The translations under genes and the position numbers were made by a program. The notes beneath the pieces were generated by a model that saw nothing but the letters and a program-made list of their open reading frames with translations, made no database searches and was not told the DNA's origin. 64,000 nt of DNA from Paraspadella gotoi (taxonomy: Eukaryota > Chaetognatha): the NCBI GenBank assembly GCA_051294375.1, contig CM119271.1, positions 7,316,073 through 7,380,072 of the forward strand, in the 5' to 3' direction. Position 1 is the stretch's first letter. The number at the start of each line of letters is the position of its first letter. Below are positions 12,001 through 22,501 of the stretch, one piece after another.

Positions 12001-13949
12001 CTGTATGGAACGTAATGGAGTCTAAAAGTAAAACTAGTAAAACTTCACCAAATTACAGAAGTATATCACTTGCTACACATGCTTGTTTCGTCGTTAAGTT
12101 TCCAAAAACCAATTCTTTTCACTAAATTCGATAAGGGTTATAAAAGCTGCAGGAGTGACAATAATTTAATTTTTACGACGGAATGATAACTAAAGAGCTA
12201 TCAATTTTTGTTAGAATTTTATATCTTCATAGTCTTAATATTGAACTTAGCATGCATGATTAACAGTCTTTGAGACCGCCGGTTCATTACAGATTTATTA
12301 ATCACGGTTTTGTCTATTCACTAAAGCCAAGTAAGAAGGATGGTTAAGGCGAATGATTAAACCGAATAGATATCATAAAAGGTATAACAAATAACAATAA
12401 CTTAATTTCAAATTTTCAACTTGGACATTTTTTAAGACGATTATAAAAATTCATCAACAGTTAGAAGAGTGCTTTTTTATTGCCAACAAACATTTTAAAA
12501 ATATTGTAATAATCAAGATTCCTTCAATTTGGCTTTTTCAATGTTCAAATCATCAACCGTTTTCTACGCTCATGCTCTAAAGTTCCTTTGTTAGTGTCAT
12601 TCAATTGGAATTTAAACAATGGGTCGTATAAATTTTAAGTCACTACTGTTAATGACTAGGGTTTAGTTCGAGTTAAATATAATTCAAACAATGATTGGGT
12701 TTCATATGATTTCGGAAATTCAAACAGTACTCCCTGCGTTTCAAAAGCCAAAAAAATCCAGTTGAGTTACTGGTGTACTGCAGTCACTAAGTAGTCAATT
12801 ACAAAGGCTATTAATAGCAAGTACAGTACAAATACACACTGTGTAACTATAAACTAACAAATATCAAGGTAATCTAGGCTATAAGATCTATGATAGTTAA
12901 TTTCATTGCTCTTTATCATGTCTCATGATAGAAATCTTATAAAAGTATAAGAACTGTACTAAACAATAGAAAAGATTACATTTTGGTATACCCATACATA
13001 AAGAGGTGTCATTGCCAAACGTAAAATCATTGGGGTGTATAAAATTGGATTTTGATGTTAGAAATTCGAACTACAGTTATCAGATTTGTGTACACAACTA
13101 ATTACTATTGTGAATTACAAACGCTAATGCATTCTGATTACTGTTTATCTATCTCACAGCTTTAAAAATAACTTTCTCGGTCATTTGCCAGCGCTCAATA
13201 CAGTGCATTTTGGGAGCGACATTCTCTTGTTTATAATTTTTTTTTAAACAAGAAATTTTACACTTCTTTAAAAAGATAAAAAATTTTAATAAAAAGAAAT
13301 GGAGAAAAACAAAAATTTAAAATCCTAATCGCAGCGTCGGTCCTACAGCGCACCGGAAACGACAAAGGACCGACGAAAGCCTTTGGTTTTCGCTGTATTC
13401 ACATTTATTGTTGTCGCCTCAAACTGGGAAGACCACACAATCATTGACTCTCTCTCTCTCACTCTAAATCGATTCATTTGGAGAAAACCACAAAAAATAG
13501 TGCATCGCTCAAAAGGCAAACTTTTTTTTTTCGCTTTAGAAAAATGGTAAAAAACGTATCAAGAGCAAAAATGAAAGGAGGCGGGGGAAAAGGGGAGGAG
13601 AGGGCGTGATGGGCTGGTAAAAATTAAATCGAAGAGGTACACAAAAGAGCATCGTAGATTTTTTTTTTCTCGTCTTATGGTTTCATCAGGGGGTTCATAC
13701 AAATATAAATCTCGTGGTGGTTTGTCGTTTAATGTAAAATAAGAGATATGAAAATAAATACGATCAAACTTAAGCAGCGACCAATCCGTTTTTAATATAT
13801 ATGAAGGTTCATCTTTTTTTAGCAATACATTCTTCAAGAAAAAAAAAAGACTAGAATAAGATTTCTTTTTGAGGTTGTATTTTGGCCTTCTATTGATCGA
13901 CGATTTTGCAATGTTGCTCGACATGCTATTAGCTTCGCCGCTTTATCTA

Positions 13950-13955
13950 TTTATT
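13950..13955 (-). promoter_or_regulatory. Candidate poly(A) signal AATAAA of Tob
   Basis: AATAAA on the minus strand about 310 nt beyond the Tob stop codon, within an A-rich context. The same hexamer sits at the same distance in the other two U copies. The 3' UTR is U-rich with several TTTATT and ATTTTT words, in keeping with an unstable, regulated mRNA, but the cleavage site itself cannot be fixed from sequence. Confidence 0.5.
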
Positions 13956-14266
13956 TTTTTTTTATGAGACTTTTTTTTTCTCAAATGCGTTGGTTGCAGA
14001 TTTTTTTTACAGAATCTGAGAAATTATTTGAGAAGATTCCGTTGCGGAATTAAACCAAAAATCTATGAATAAAAAAAAATGATGTGGTAAAAATTGATGG
14101 GGATAAAAGAAAAAAAAAACTACTCGCACTCAACCACGGTAAAATTCACCACTAAACGCTACTAAAAAAATAATTAATAAAAAATAATCCCGAACGTAGA
14201 CAAGAGATTTCGGCGTGAAGGCGGCTCGGCACGTGGTCCGACATTTCCCTCTCTTTTTTTGTCCCC

Positions 14267-16482
14267 TTACCGCGCCGCCAGCAGCCGCTGAATGGAGTTG
14301 GACTGAAAGGAAAAGTTAGAGTCGGCGGCGGAGGCGTTTTTGCCCCCGGGCGACGCCTTGGCCGCCTCGCCGCCATCCCTCGCTACATCTCCCTCGCTGC
14401 CGAGACTCCGACGGACGGCGATGTTCTCTTGTTCTCCCCTGTCGACCTCGTCGAAGATCGGACGCGTGGCGTCCTCTACCGTCGATCTCTCCTCAGTGTT
14501 TCGTCCTCGATTCTTCAAAGAATCGAAAACGTTGAGCGACTTTCTAGGGACGTTGTGATCGAGGGAGCGGTCCGCGCCGCGATCTAGGACGCCGTTGACG
14601 AAGGGCGACGACTTTGGGGGCAGACCGTCGAATTCGGCTTCGTCAGAGGTTCCGCCGAGACTCCCTCCGACGCTGCCACCGGCGCTGCTCCCGCTGCCGA
14701 AGCCGTAGTGCTGTAGAGCGTCGGCGTACAGCTGTAGCGCGAACTGTTGCTGGTAAAAGTCAGACTGTTGTTGGTGATGTTGTTGTTGTTGTTGTTGTTG
14801 TGGTGGTGGTTGCTGATGATGCTGTTGCTGTTGCATTTTGTGTCGCAGCGAGTGGATCGAAGGCGACGGCTCGAAAGCCACGCCATCGTAGGCGTTCGGA
14901 GAAAAAGGAGCACGTCTGACGCCGGCGTTTCCGGCGACGTCGTGGTTGGCGTTGAAGGCGCGCTGCGTCCCCGGCGCCCCATTGAAGAAGGAAAAGGCGC
15001 CCGAGTCGGCGGCGCTCTTCGGCGTCGAGTGACCGACGAATCCGTTGGTGTGGGCGTGGCCGTTAAGATGGGAATTAAAGTGGTGGTTGTTGTTGTTGTT
15101 CCCGCCACCAGATGGCGACGAGGCGTCAAAAATTCCCCCCGGCGCCGGCGTTGACATGAGCGGCGGGCAAAAGCCTTGATTCGAAGCGCTCGGCAGCCGA
15201 TGCGGCGCCGACGGAGGAGACGCCGGTGATTCTGACAACGCCGACGGTTTGAATCCCAGCGCCTCTGGCGAGACGCTGCCGCCAGAGGAGGCGGATGAGG
15301 AAAAGGCGGCTCCGCCGCTGCCGGAATTCGTCGTCGTCGACAGCAGCGCCTCCAGACCCGGAAAATCGGCAACCTGGAGGCGAAGGTCGGCGCCGAAGCC
15401 GTTCGTCGTCGACGACGGCGATTTGGCGAACGGAAAACCGGAAGTCGAAGTAGAAGACGGCGTCGTGGCGCCGCCCGCCGATATGGCGCTGCCAACGCTG
15501 CCGACGAACGCCGGAAAGTGAGAAAATTCCGCGGCGCCGCTGGAGTCGTCGTGAGAAGAACCTTGCGAGGCGCCGCCGCCAGAATGCGGCGTGCCGGAGC
15601 CGGATGAAGACGACGCCGCTGCGCATACTCCCGCGCCGAATTCTATCTCCGCCGGCATCGACGAAGACGTCGAAGAAGACGCTGGCGGCGGCGGCATCCT
15701 CGAATGCCACATGGCCTGCATGGAGGACTTTTGCTTGATGTAGTTGGTGAATTCGGTCGGCGACATTCGACTCAATTTTTTGTAGCCGTAATTCGTCTTC
15801 GTCTTCGTTGAGCCGAATTTCGTCTGAGCGAACGACGCCGCCGTCATGTAGGTGGCTGCGTTGGGCGGCGGCCGAACCGGCGGCGGCGGAAACTGCGGCA
15901 CGAAGGGGTTGACGACGGTCGGGGGAAGGCCGGCGGCTGCGGCGGCGGCCGCTGCCGCTGCGGCGGCGGCCGCCGTGTTGGGGACGAGAGAAGGGGGTTG
16001 AGCCATGATGTCCTTGTTGGAGAGGGGACTGGGGAGGGGACAGCCGAAGTTGCCGACGCCACCAACGCTGCCGACCCCGACGCCGCTGACGCCGGCGACG
16101 CCGCTGACGCCGGCGACGCCGCCGACGCCGGCGACGCCGCCGGAATCGGGTGGCATTAGCGGCGGAATGGGGAAGGCCGTGGCTGAGGCGCGCAGCCCCA
16201 TGTTCTCCATGCAAGCCGCCAGCGCGTCGAACCCGACCGGGCCTCGGGCTTGCTCGACGCCGGCGGCCGAAACGGAACCGGAAGCCGCGCCGACGCCGCC
16301 GAACGCGGCGCCGCTCGGACCGAAAGACGCCGACGGAGCGGCGCCGCCGTTGAGAAGGGCGTGGAAGGAGGAGACGTCGCCGCCGAAAGACGACAAAGGT
16401 GGCGCTGGCGTCGTCGGCGTCACCGGAGACGACATTTTGGCGTCGGAGGCGGCGTCGCCGTCCGTGGAGTGAATTGGCGCCG
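14267..16482 (-). CDS. Tob: Tob antiproliferative protein, exon 3 (C-terminal 738 residues)
   Basis: Tob proteins recruit the CCR4-NOT deadenylase to mRNAs and restrain proliferation. This exon encodes everything after the BTG domain. Its diagnostic part is TAASFAQTKFGSTKTK (about residues 340-355 of the spliced protein), the counterpart of the vertebrate TFAATKFGSTK motif, followed by RMSPTEFTNYIKQK (365-378) as in insect Tob. A degenerate PAM2-like stretch, APFSPNAYDGVAFEP (651-665), could bind PABPC. The rest is low complexity: GVAGVS repeats (~240-270), an Ala run (~297-310), an Asn run (~588-592), a Gln/His tract (676-699). It ends NFSFQSNSIQRLLAAR, loosely like the vertebrate Tob C-terminus. 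The acceptor is ctctctcacag before 16,482 (phase 1), matching the exon 2 donor. The open frame runs on upstream to 16,576 through the polypyrimidine tract, which is intron. The exon is unusually long. Confidence 0.93.
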
Positions 16483-17137
16483 CTGTGAGAGAGGGAGGGG
16501 AGGAGTTGAGGTGGAGGGAATGATGGGAGAGAAAAAGTTGATAATCTTTTTTTTTTTTTTTTGGATAAAGTACCATTTTTCGATTTTATCAAATGACGCT
16601 GTCCTACAAAAGAGGTACAATAGTGGCTTGAAGAGTGTAGAGGGGGGGAAACTCTTCAGCAGGCCCTTTCAATGGAGGGGGTCTGGAGTCCGGGCTCTGG
16701 GGGGGGGGGGTTGGTTGCGCCCTTGTGATTAAACAAAAAAAAATAAGGAAAACAACACAATTTTAAAACCCCAATTGCAAGTAAGTAAATTACAGTAAAA
16801 CGAACGTATGTTGGGGCGGGCGGGCGCCTTTATACTCTCTTCTAGTTTATTTAGTTTGTTTGTTTATTTTTTTCATTGCAACCATTTTGTCTTTTTTTGA
16901 ATTAACCCCAAAAATTCGTTCGCTTTAAAGTCTTTGGCGCTTTTTTCTAAACGCGTCTTTCCGCGTTTTAACAACTTGTTTTGTTTACAAAGCCTCGTCA
17001 TCGATCTGTTATTTTGTTTTGAAAAGGTGGCGCTTCGAGGGTCAAGGTGAGAACTTAAACCGGAAACAAAAGCCAATTCGATGAGGCGCAGAGTGACAAA
17101 TGTTCCCCAAAAATTGCTTTCTTGTCATCGTATGCGC

Positions 17138-17172
<35 letters not shown>

Positions 17173-17473
17173 AGAAGAGAAGAGAGAGAGAAGCGAGAGA
17201 GAGAGAGAGAGAGAGAGAAAGTCTCTTCTTTGACTTTTACGCCACCCCAAGAAAAACAAATAGCTAAACGAGGTCCTGAAATTTGGTGCTGAGACCCCAA
17301 CGATGGAAGAGAGAAAAACGAGGATGAGAAAGTTTGTGTCCATGACAACATGACAAAAAGTTGTTTATTCGAAAAGAAAAGATAAATCGATTTTTGAAAT
17401 TCGACTTCCACTCAGTTAAGACTTAGAGAGAGAGAGAGAGAGAGAGAGAAGAGAGAGGAGAGAGAGAGAGAGA

Positions 17474-17548
<75 letters not shown>

Positions 17549-17987
17549 CAAAAGTTGTGGAGAAATTCAGTTTCAATTTCTTTGTCGATTTCTGAATCTA
17601 AGTTAAGTTTGGACACTAATTGAGATCATAAGGAAAAAAAGGAAAAAGGAAAAAAGAAAAAGAAGAAAAAAAGAAAAGAAAATAATGGAAAAGAAATTAA
17701 GAAAGAAAAGAAGAGAAAAGTGAGGAAAAAGAAAAGGAAATAAGAGCGAAGAAAAGAAAAGAAAAGAAAAGAGATTAGCAGATGAATGAGGACAGAAAAG
17801 GGATGCGCGTCGGCAGCGGCGGCGGCGGCGGCGGCGGCAGGACCGGCGTCAAGGCTCGTGGCGGCAGCGGCGACGCCGACGACGACCCCGGCGACGGCGA
17901 GGAAGACGGATAGTACAAGGAAGCACCGCAAACGAGGAGAAAGGCGACGACGAAGACGAAGTCGAAAAAAGGACGAATGACGAAAAA

Positions 17988-18041
<54 letters not shown>

Positions 18042-18459
18042 TGAATTATGCGTCGTCCGCCACCGATTTCTCGTTTCAGGCGGAAAAGACGCTTAATCGA
18101 GAATCGAGGAAATATTGTCGAGTCCGCGGCGTTTCCTCTTATTCTGTCTGTCCTTTGGTCTGTCTGTCTCGCTGTCCATACGTCTCTCTGTCTGACTCTC
18201 TCTTTTCGTCTGCACGTCTCTCTTTCCGCATGAGTGTCTTTTTAAGTTTTTTTTCTCACTCATTCTTTGTTGAATTGTATGAAATTAGTTCAACTAATAT
18301 ATAATCATCTATTCATTTTATAAATAAGCTGTCTTGACCCCCAGACATTGGACAATGGACAGGCGTGGGTGGGTTAAGACTTAAGACTTTCATAACTCTT
18401 GCAAGATAATAACTTAGCAAGACCCTCAGCCTCCAAGCTTTCAATAAAGACTCTCTATG
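16483..18459 (-). other. Start of Tob intron 2 flank: (GA)n arrays and (GAC)n
   Basis: Upstream of exon 3 in gene orientation. It holds (GA)n arrays at 17,140-17,220 and 17,427-17,548, purine-rich DNA to about 17,775, and a (GAC)n tract at 17,985-18,040. A minus-strand frame near 17,626-17,931 begins with a hydrophobic stretch, MRCFLVLSVFLAVAG, resembling a signal peptide. The frame is broken in copy 3 and flanked by trinucleotide repeats, so I do not call it a gene. Confidence 0.5.
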
Positions 18460-19338
18460 GAGACGGAGAGGAGGAGGGGGTTGGAGAGGGAGAGAGGAAA
18501 CGAATGGAAATGAGAGGGAAATTGAAAAAAAAGAGAGATGAGAGAAAGAGAGAGAGACGAAGGAGAGGGAAAAAGGAGAGGAAAAAAAGCGGGGGAGGAG
18601 GAAAGAAAGAAAGAAGAGAAAAGAAAAGAAGAAGAAAGAAGAAAAGAAAAGAAAGAAAAAAGAAAAGAAAGAAAGAAAGAGAGAAAGGAGAAGAAATGAG
18701 AGAAGATAAGGAGAGAGAGGTGAGTGAAAAGAAATAGAAAATTAAGAGAAAATATTAATGGTTGAGAAGAAAGAGAAAAAAAGAAAGAAAGAAAGAAAAT
18801 AAAGAAGAAAGAAAGAAAGGGACAGAGACAGAGATTGCACGATAGGCGTATGCCGAGAGAGCGAGTGCTTTTTTTCTCTCTCTCTCTCTCCCTTTCGTCG
18901 TAAGATGCTCAAAATGAGTAAAAATATAATTTGGAAATGGAAACCGGCCGGCGACGAGACCGAGGCGGCGAAAGGCCGGCGCCCGGGAGAAAGCCGTGAG
19001 AAGGGGCATAAAGAAATGAAGAGAAAGCTGGGGAAGAGGGAAGCCGTCGTGTCGGTCGTCGTTTGTCGTCGTCGTTGTGTCGTGTGTGGATGTTGTTATG
19101 TGTCGTTTTTCTCGATTTCTCATTCTTGATTTCGTCCGCGAGTAAGCTCGAGAGGCGCCGAGTGTATGGAAACGCGTGTCTGAACGCGAAGGGGGGATGC
19201 GAGTGGAAGCGAGGACGGAAGCGGATGTAGAGAGTAGCCTGCTGGACGCAATGATTGTAAACAGTAATAGTTGTGGCGGTGACTATTGTCGTAGCGGAGC
19301 CTAAGGACGGAAGCCGAGGAAGAGTGGGGGAGGGAGAG

Positions 19339-19371
<33 letters not shown>

Positions 19372-20460
19372 TAGAGGAGAGAGAGAGATAGAGAGAGGAT
19401 GATGAGAAGAGAGAGAGAGAGAGAGAGAGAGGAAGAGAGGAAAGAAAGTCTCTTTTGGTCTCTCGCCCTCCGTCTCTTAAAAGAAAAGAAAATTACTTCA
19501 AAGAGGAGGAGAGAGTGAAGAGAAAAAAGAGAGAGAGAGAGAGAGAGAAAGGAGAGAGAACGAGAGAGGAGAGAGAAGAGAGAGAGAGAGAAGAGAAAGA
19601 GAGAGAGAGAACTTTGACGATTGGTGTAGTAAAGAACGCAGAAAAACAAAAGTGAGTATGAGTAAGCATTTTTTTTGTTGAAAAACGGAAAGAAAATTGA
19701 AAATAGTCGAGAAAAAAAAACGAGGGGAAATAGAAAAAGTGGAAAAAAGAAAAAGAAAAAAAAAAGATAAAGCATAAGGGAATGAAAAAAAAACGAGCTG
19801 GGGCGTCAAGAAGAAAAAAGAGAAAAGAAAAAGACAGACGAACGGTCGAAGTAAAAGAAATAAGAAAGAAGAAAGAAAAGAAGAAAGAAAAAGAAAGAAA
19901 GAAAGAAAGAAAAAAAAAAGAAAGAAAGAAAGAAAAAGAAAAATAATAATAAAAATAAATTAAATAATATAAATTATTAAATTATAAACCACCCATTAAC
20001 TTTATAAATTAATTAAATTATTAAAATCCGCATTACTTATAAATTAAATTAAATAATTTATAAACCCATTTAACTTTTCTGTTTTGGCCGATGTCAGGTT
20101 CGTGAGAAGAACGAGAAGAGAGGAGAGAAGACGATGAAGAACGAAATGAAAGAACAGAGAAGATGTAATAATGTACATTACAGCAATTCCGCCGATTGCT
20201 AATCTTTTCAAATACAATTTGGAAACATTCTTTGAATATCATACATTTATTTATAGGGAAGCCAGGTACTCTGCTACTCACAAAGTTTATCTGCTCAACA
20301 GTCACTTGATTGAAATATTGAAGGGACATTCCTATGCCATTATCTTGTAAGAGTGGAATAGAGGCCTTAAACCACGCAAAGCCCGTACCAAAAGTCGAGT
20401 GGCAAGATAGCTTATTTATTAATGAATGGATAATTTTTTACATTGGTTGTACCAATTTCA
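18460..20460. other. Unpaired spacer W between copies 2 and 3
   Basis: Two kilobases present once, between the mirrored arms. The left half is strongly purine-rich on the plus strand (GA and AAAG arrays, e.g. 18,500-18,830, 19,335-19,610, 19,855-19,945). A GC-richer island lies at 18,900-19,320 and AT-rich unique DNA at 19,950-20,460. Confidence 0.8.
20171..20350 (+). other. Short open frame (59 codons) in spacer W, unrecognised
   Basis: A plus-strand frame from ATG at 20,171 to TAA at 20,348-20,350 reads with natural-looking composition (MYITAIPPIANLF at its start, KVYLLNSHLIEILKG near its end). The minus strand is also open here, from a stop near 20,444 to 20,033, and reads GTGFAWFKASIPLLQDN and onward. 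Only one of these, at most, is likely to be real. It could be a transposon fragment, but I recognise no domain and cannot choose the strand. Confidence 0.2.
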
Positions 20461-20885
20461 ATAGAGAGTCTTTATGAAAGCTTGGAGGCTGAGGGTCTTG
20501 CTAAGTTATTATCTTGCAAGAGTGTTATGAAAGTCTTAAGTCTTAACCCACCCACGCCTGTCCATTGTCCAATGTATCTGGGGGTCAAGACAGCTTATTA
20601 TAAAATTGAATAGATGATTATAATATTAGTTGAACTAATTTCATAACAATTTCACCAAAAGAATGAGTGAGAAAAAAAATTAAAAAGACACTCAATGCGG
20701 AAAAGAGAGACGTGCAGACGAAAAGAGAGAGTCAGACAGAGAGACGTATGGTACAGCGAGACAGACAGACCAAAGGACAGACAGAATAAGAGGAAAACGC
20801 CGCGGACTCGACAATATTTCCTCGATTCTCGATTAAGCGTCTTTTCCGCCTGAAACGAGAAATCGGTGGCGGCGACGCAAATTCA

Positions 20886-20899
20886 GTCGTCGTCGTCGT

Positions 20900-20958
<59 letters not shown>

Positions 20959-20960
20959 TT
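20886..20960. repeat. (GTC)n trinucleotide array
   Basis: About 24 near-perfect GTC units, the counterpart of the (GAC)n tract at 17,985-18,040 in copy 2 but longer. Frames across it are Val, Ser or Asp homopolymers only. Confidence 0.85.
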
Positions 20961-21480
20961 TTTCGTCATTCGTCCTTTTTTTCGACTTCGTCTTCGTGTC
21001 GTCGCCTTTCTCCTCGTTTTTGCGGTGCTTCCTTGTACTATCCGTCTTCCTCGCCGTCGCCGGGTCGTCGTCGGCGTCGCCGCTGCCGCCACGAGCCTTG
21101 ACGCACCGGTCCTGCCGCCGCCGCGCGCCGCCGCCGCTGCCGACGCGCATCCCTTTTCTGTCCTCATTCATCTGCTAATCTCTTTTCTTTCTTTTCTTTT
21201 CTTCGCTCTTATTTCTTTTCTTTTTTCCTCACTTTTCTCTTCTTTTCTTCTTAATTTCTTTTCCATTTTATTTTCTTTTCTTTTTTTCTTTCTTTTTCTT
21301 TTTTCCTTTTTTTCCTTATGATCTCAATTAGTGTCCAAACTTAACCTTAGATTCAGAAAATCGACAAAGGAAAAATTGAAAACTGAATTTTCTCCCACAA
21401 CCTTTTGTCTCTCTCCTCTCTTCTCTCTCCTCTCTCTCCTCTCTCTTCTCTCTCCTCTCTCTCTCTGCTCTCTCTCTCTC

Positions 21481-21520
<40 letters not shown>

Positions 21521-21722
21521 GTCTTAACTGAGTGGAAGTCGAATTTCAAAAATCGATTTATCTTTCTTTTTCGAATAAACAACTTTTTGTCATGTTGTCA
21601 TGGACAACAACTTTCTCATCTCGTTTTCTCTCTTCCATCGTTGGGCGTCCAGCACCAAATTTTCAGGACCCTCGTTTAGGCTATTTTGTTTTCTTGGGGT
21701 GGCGTAAAAGTCAAAGAAGAGA

Positions 21723-21763
<41 letters not shown>

Positions 21764-22501
21764 GCTCTCTCTCTCTCTCTCTCTCTCTCTCCTGCTCTCA
21801 TCTCTCTCTCTGCTTCCCTCTCTCTCTCTCTCGTCGCGCATACGATGACAAGAAAGCAATTTTTTTGGGGAACATTTGTCACTCTGCGCCTCATCGAATT
21901 GGCTTTTGTTTCCGGTTTAAGTTCTCACCTTGACCCTCGAAGCGCCACCTTTTCAAAACAAAATAACAGATCGATGACGAGGCTTTGTAAACAAAACAAG
22001 TTGTTATTAAAACGCGAAGACGCGGTTTAGAAAAAAAGCGCCAAAGACTTTAAAGCGAAGCGAATTTTTGGGGTTAATTCAAAAAAAAGACAAAATGGTT
22101 GCAATGAAAAAAAATAAACAACAAAAACTAAAATTAACTAGAGAGAGAGTATAAGAGGGGCCCCGGCCCCCCCACTTACGTCGTTTACTGTAATTTACTA
22201 CTTGGCAATGGGTTTTAAAATTGGTGTTGCTTTTCCTTATTTTTTTTTGTTTATCACAAGGGCGCAACCAACCCCGCCCCCCCAGAGCCCGGACTCCAGA
22301 CCACCCCTCATTAAAGGGCCTGCTGAAGAGTTTCCCCCCCCCTCTACACTCTCAACCACTATGTACCCTCTTTTGTAGGACAAAGCGTCATTTGAGTAAA
22401 ATCGAAAAAATGGTACTTTATCCAAAAAAAAAAAAAAAAGATTATCAACTTTTTCTCTCCCATCATTCCCTCCACCCTCACCTCCCCTCCCTCTCTCACA
22501 G

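Larger units (their letters stand above)
9436..18459 (-). repeat. Unit U copy 2 (minus orientation, most intact)
   Basis: The longest clean copy of U. Its left part (9,436-14,892) mirrors copy 1. Its whole length mirrors copy 3 (20,461 to about 29,567). It holds the only uninterrupted Tob exon 3, and its orientation matches Tob exons 1 and 2 at 41-42 kb. Confidence 0.93.

Noticed and set aside
11883-12125. 80-codon Lys/Ser-rich frame in the AT-rich Tob flank
   Set aside because: Partly open in the other copies too, but with frame differences and no recognisable family; expected occasionally in AT-rich DNA.
14267-14271. Treating the end of Tob exon 3 as a definite splice donor
   Set aside because: The C-terminal sequence resembles the Tob C-terminus and a poly(A) signal follows at about 310 nt in all copies, so the TAA is the simpler end; kept only as a finding.
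14584-15495. 303-codon frame on the minus strand and Val-rich plus-strand frames
   Set aside because: Shadows of Tob exon 3 in other frames.
15126-16592. 488-codon Arg-rich frame on the minus strand
   Set aside because: It is an alternative frame of Tob exon 3, whose GC-rich Ala/Gly/Ser codons read as Arg when shifted.
17626-17931. Signal-peptide-like start MRCFLVLSVFLAVAG on the minus strand
   Set aside because: The frame breaks in the mirrored copy, the hydrophobicity derives from GTC/GCC-rich simple sequence, and it runs into pyrimidine repeats.
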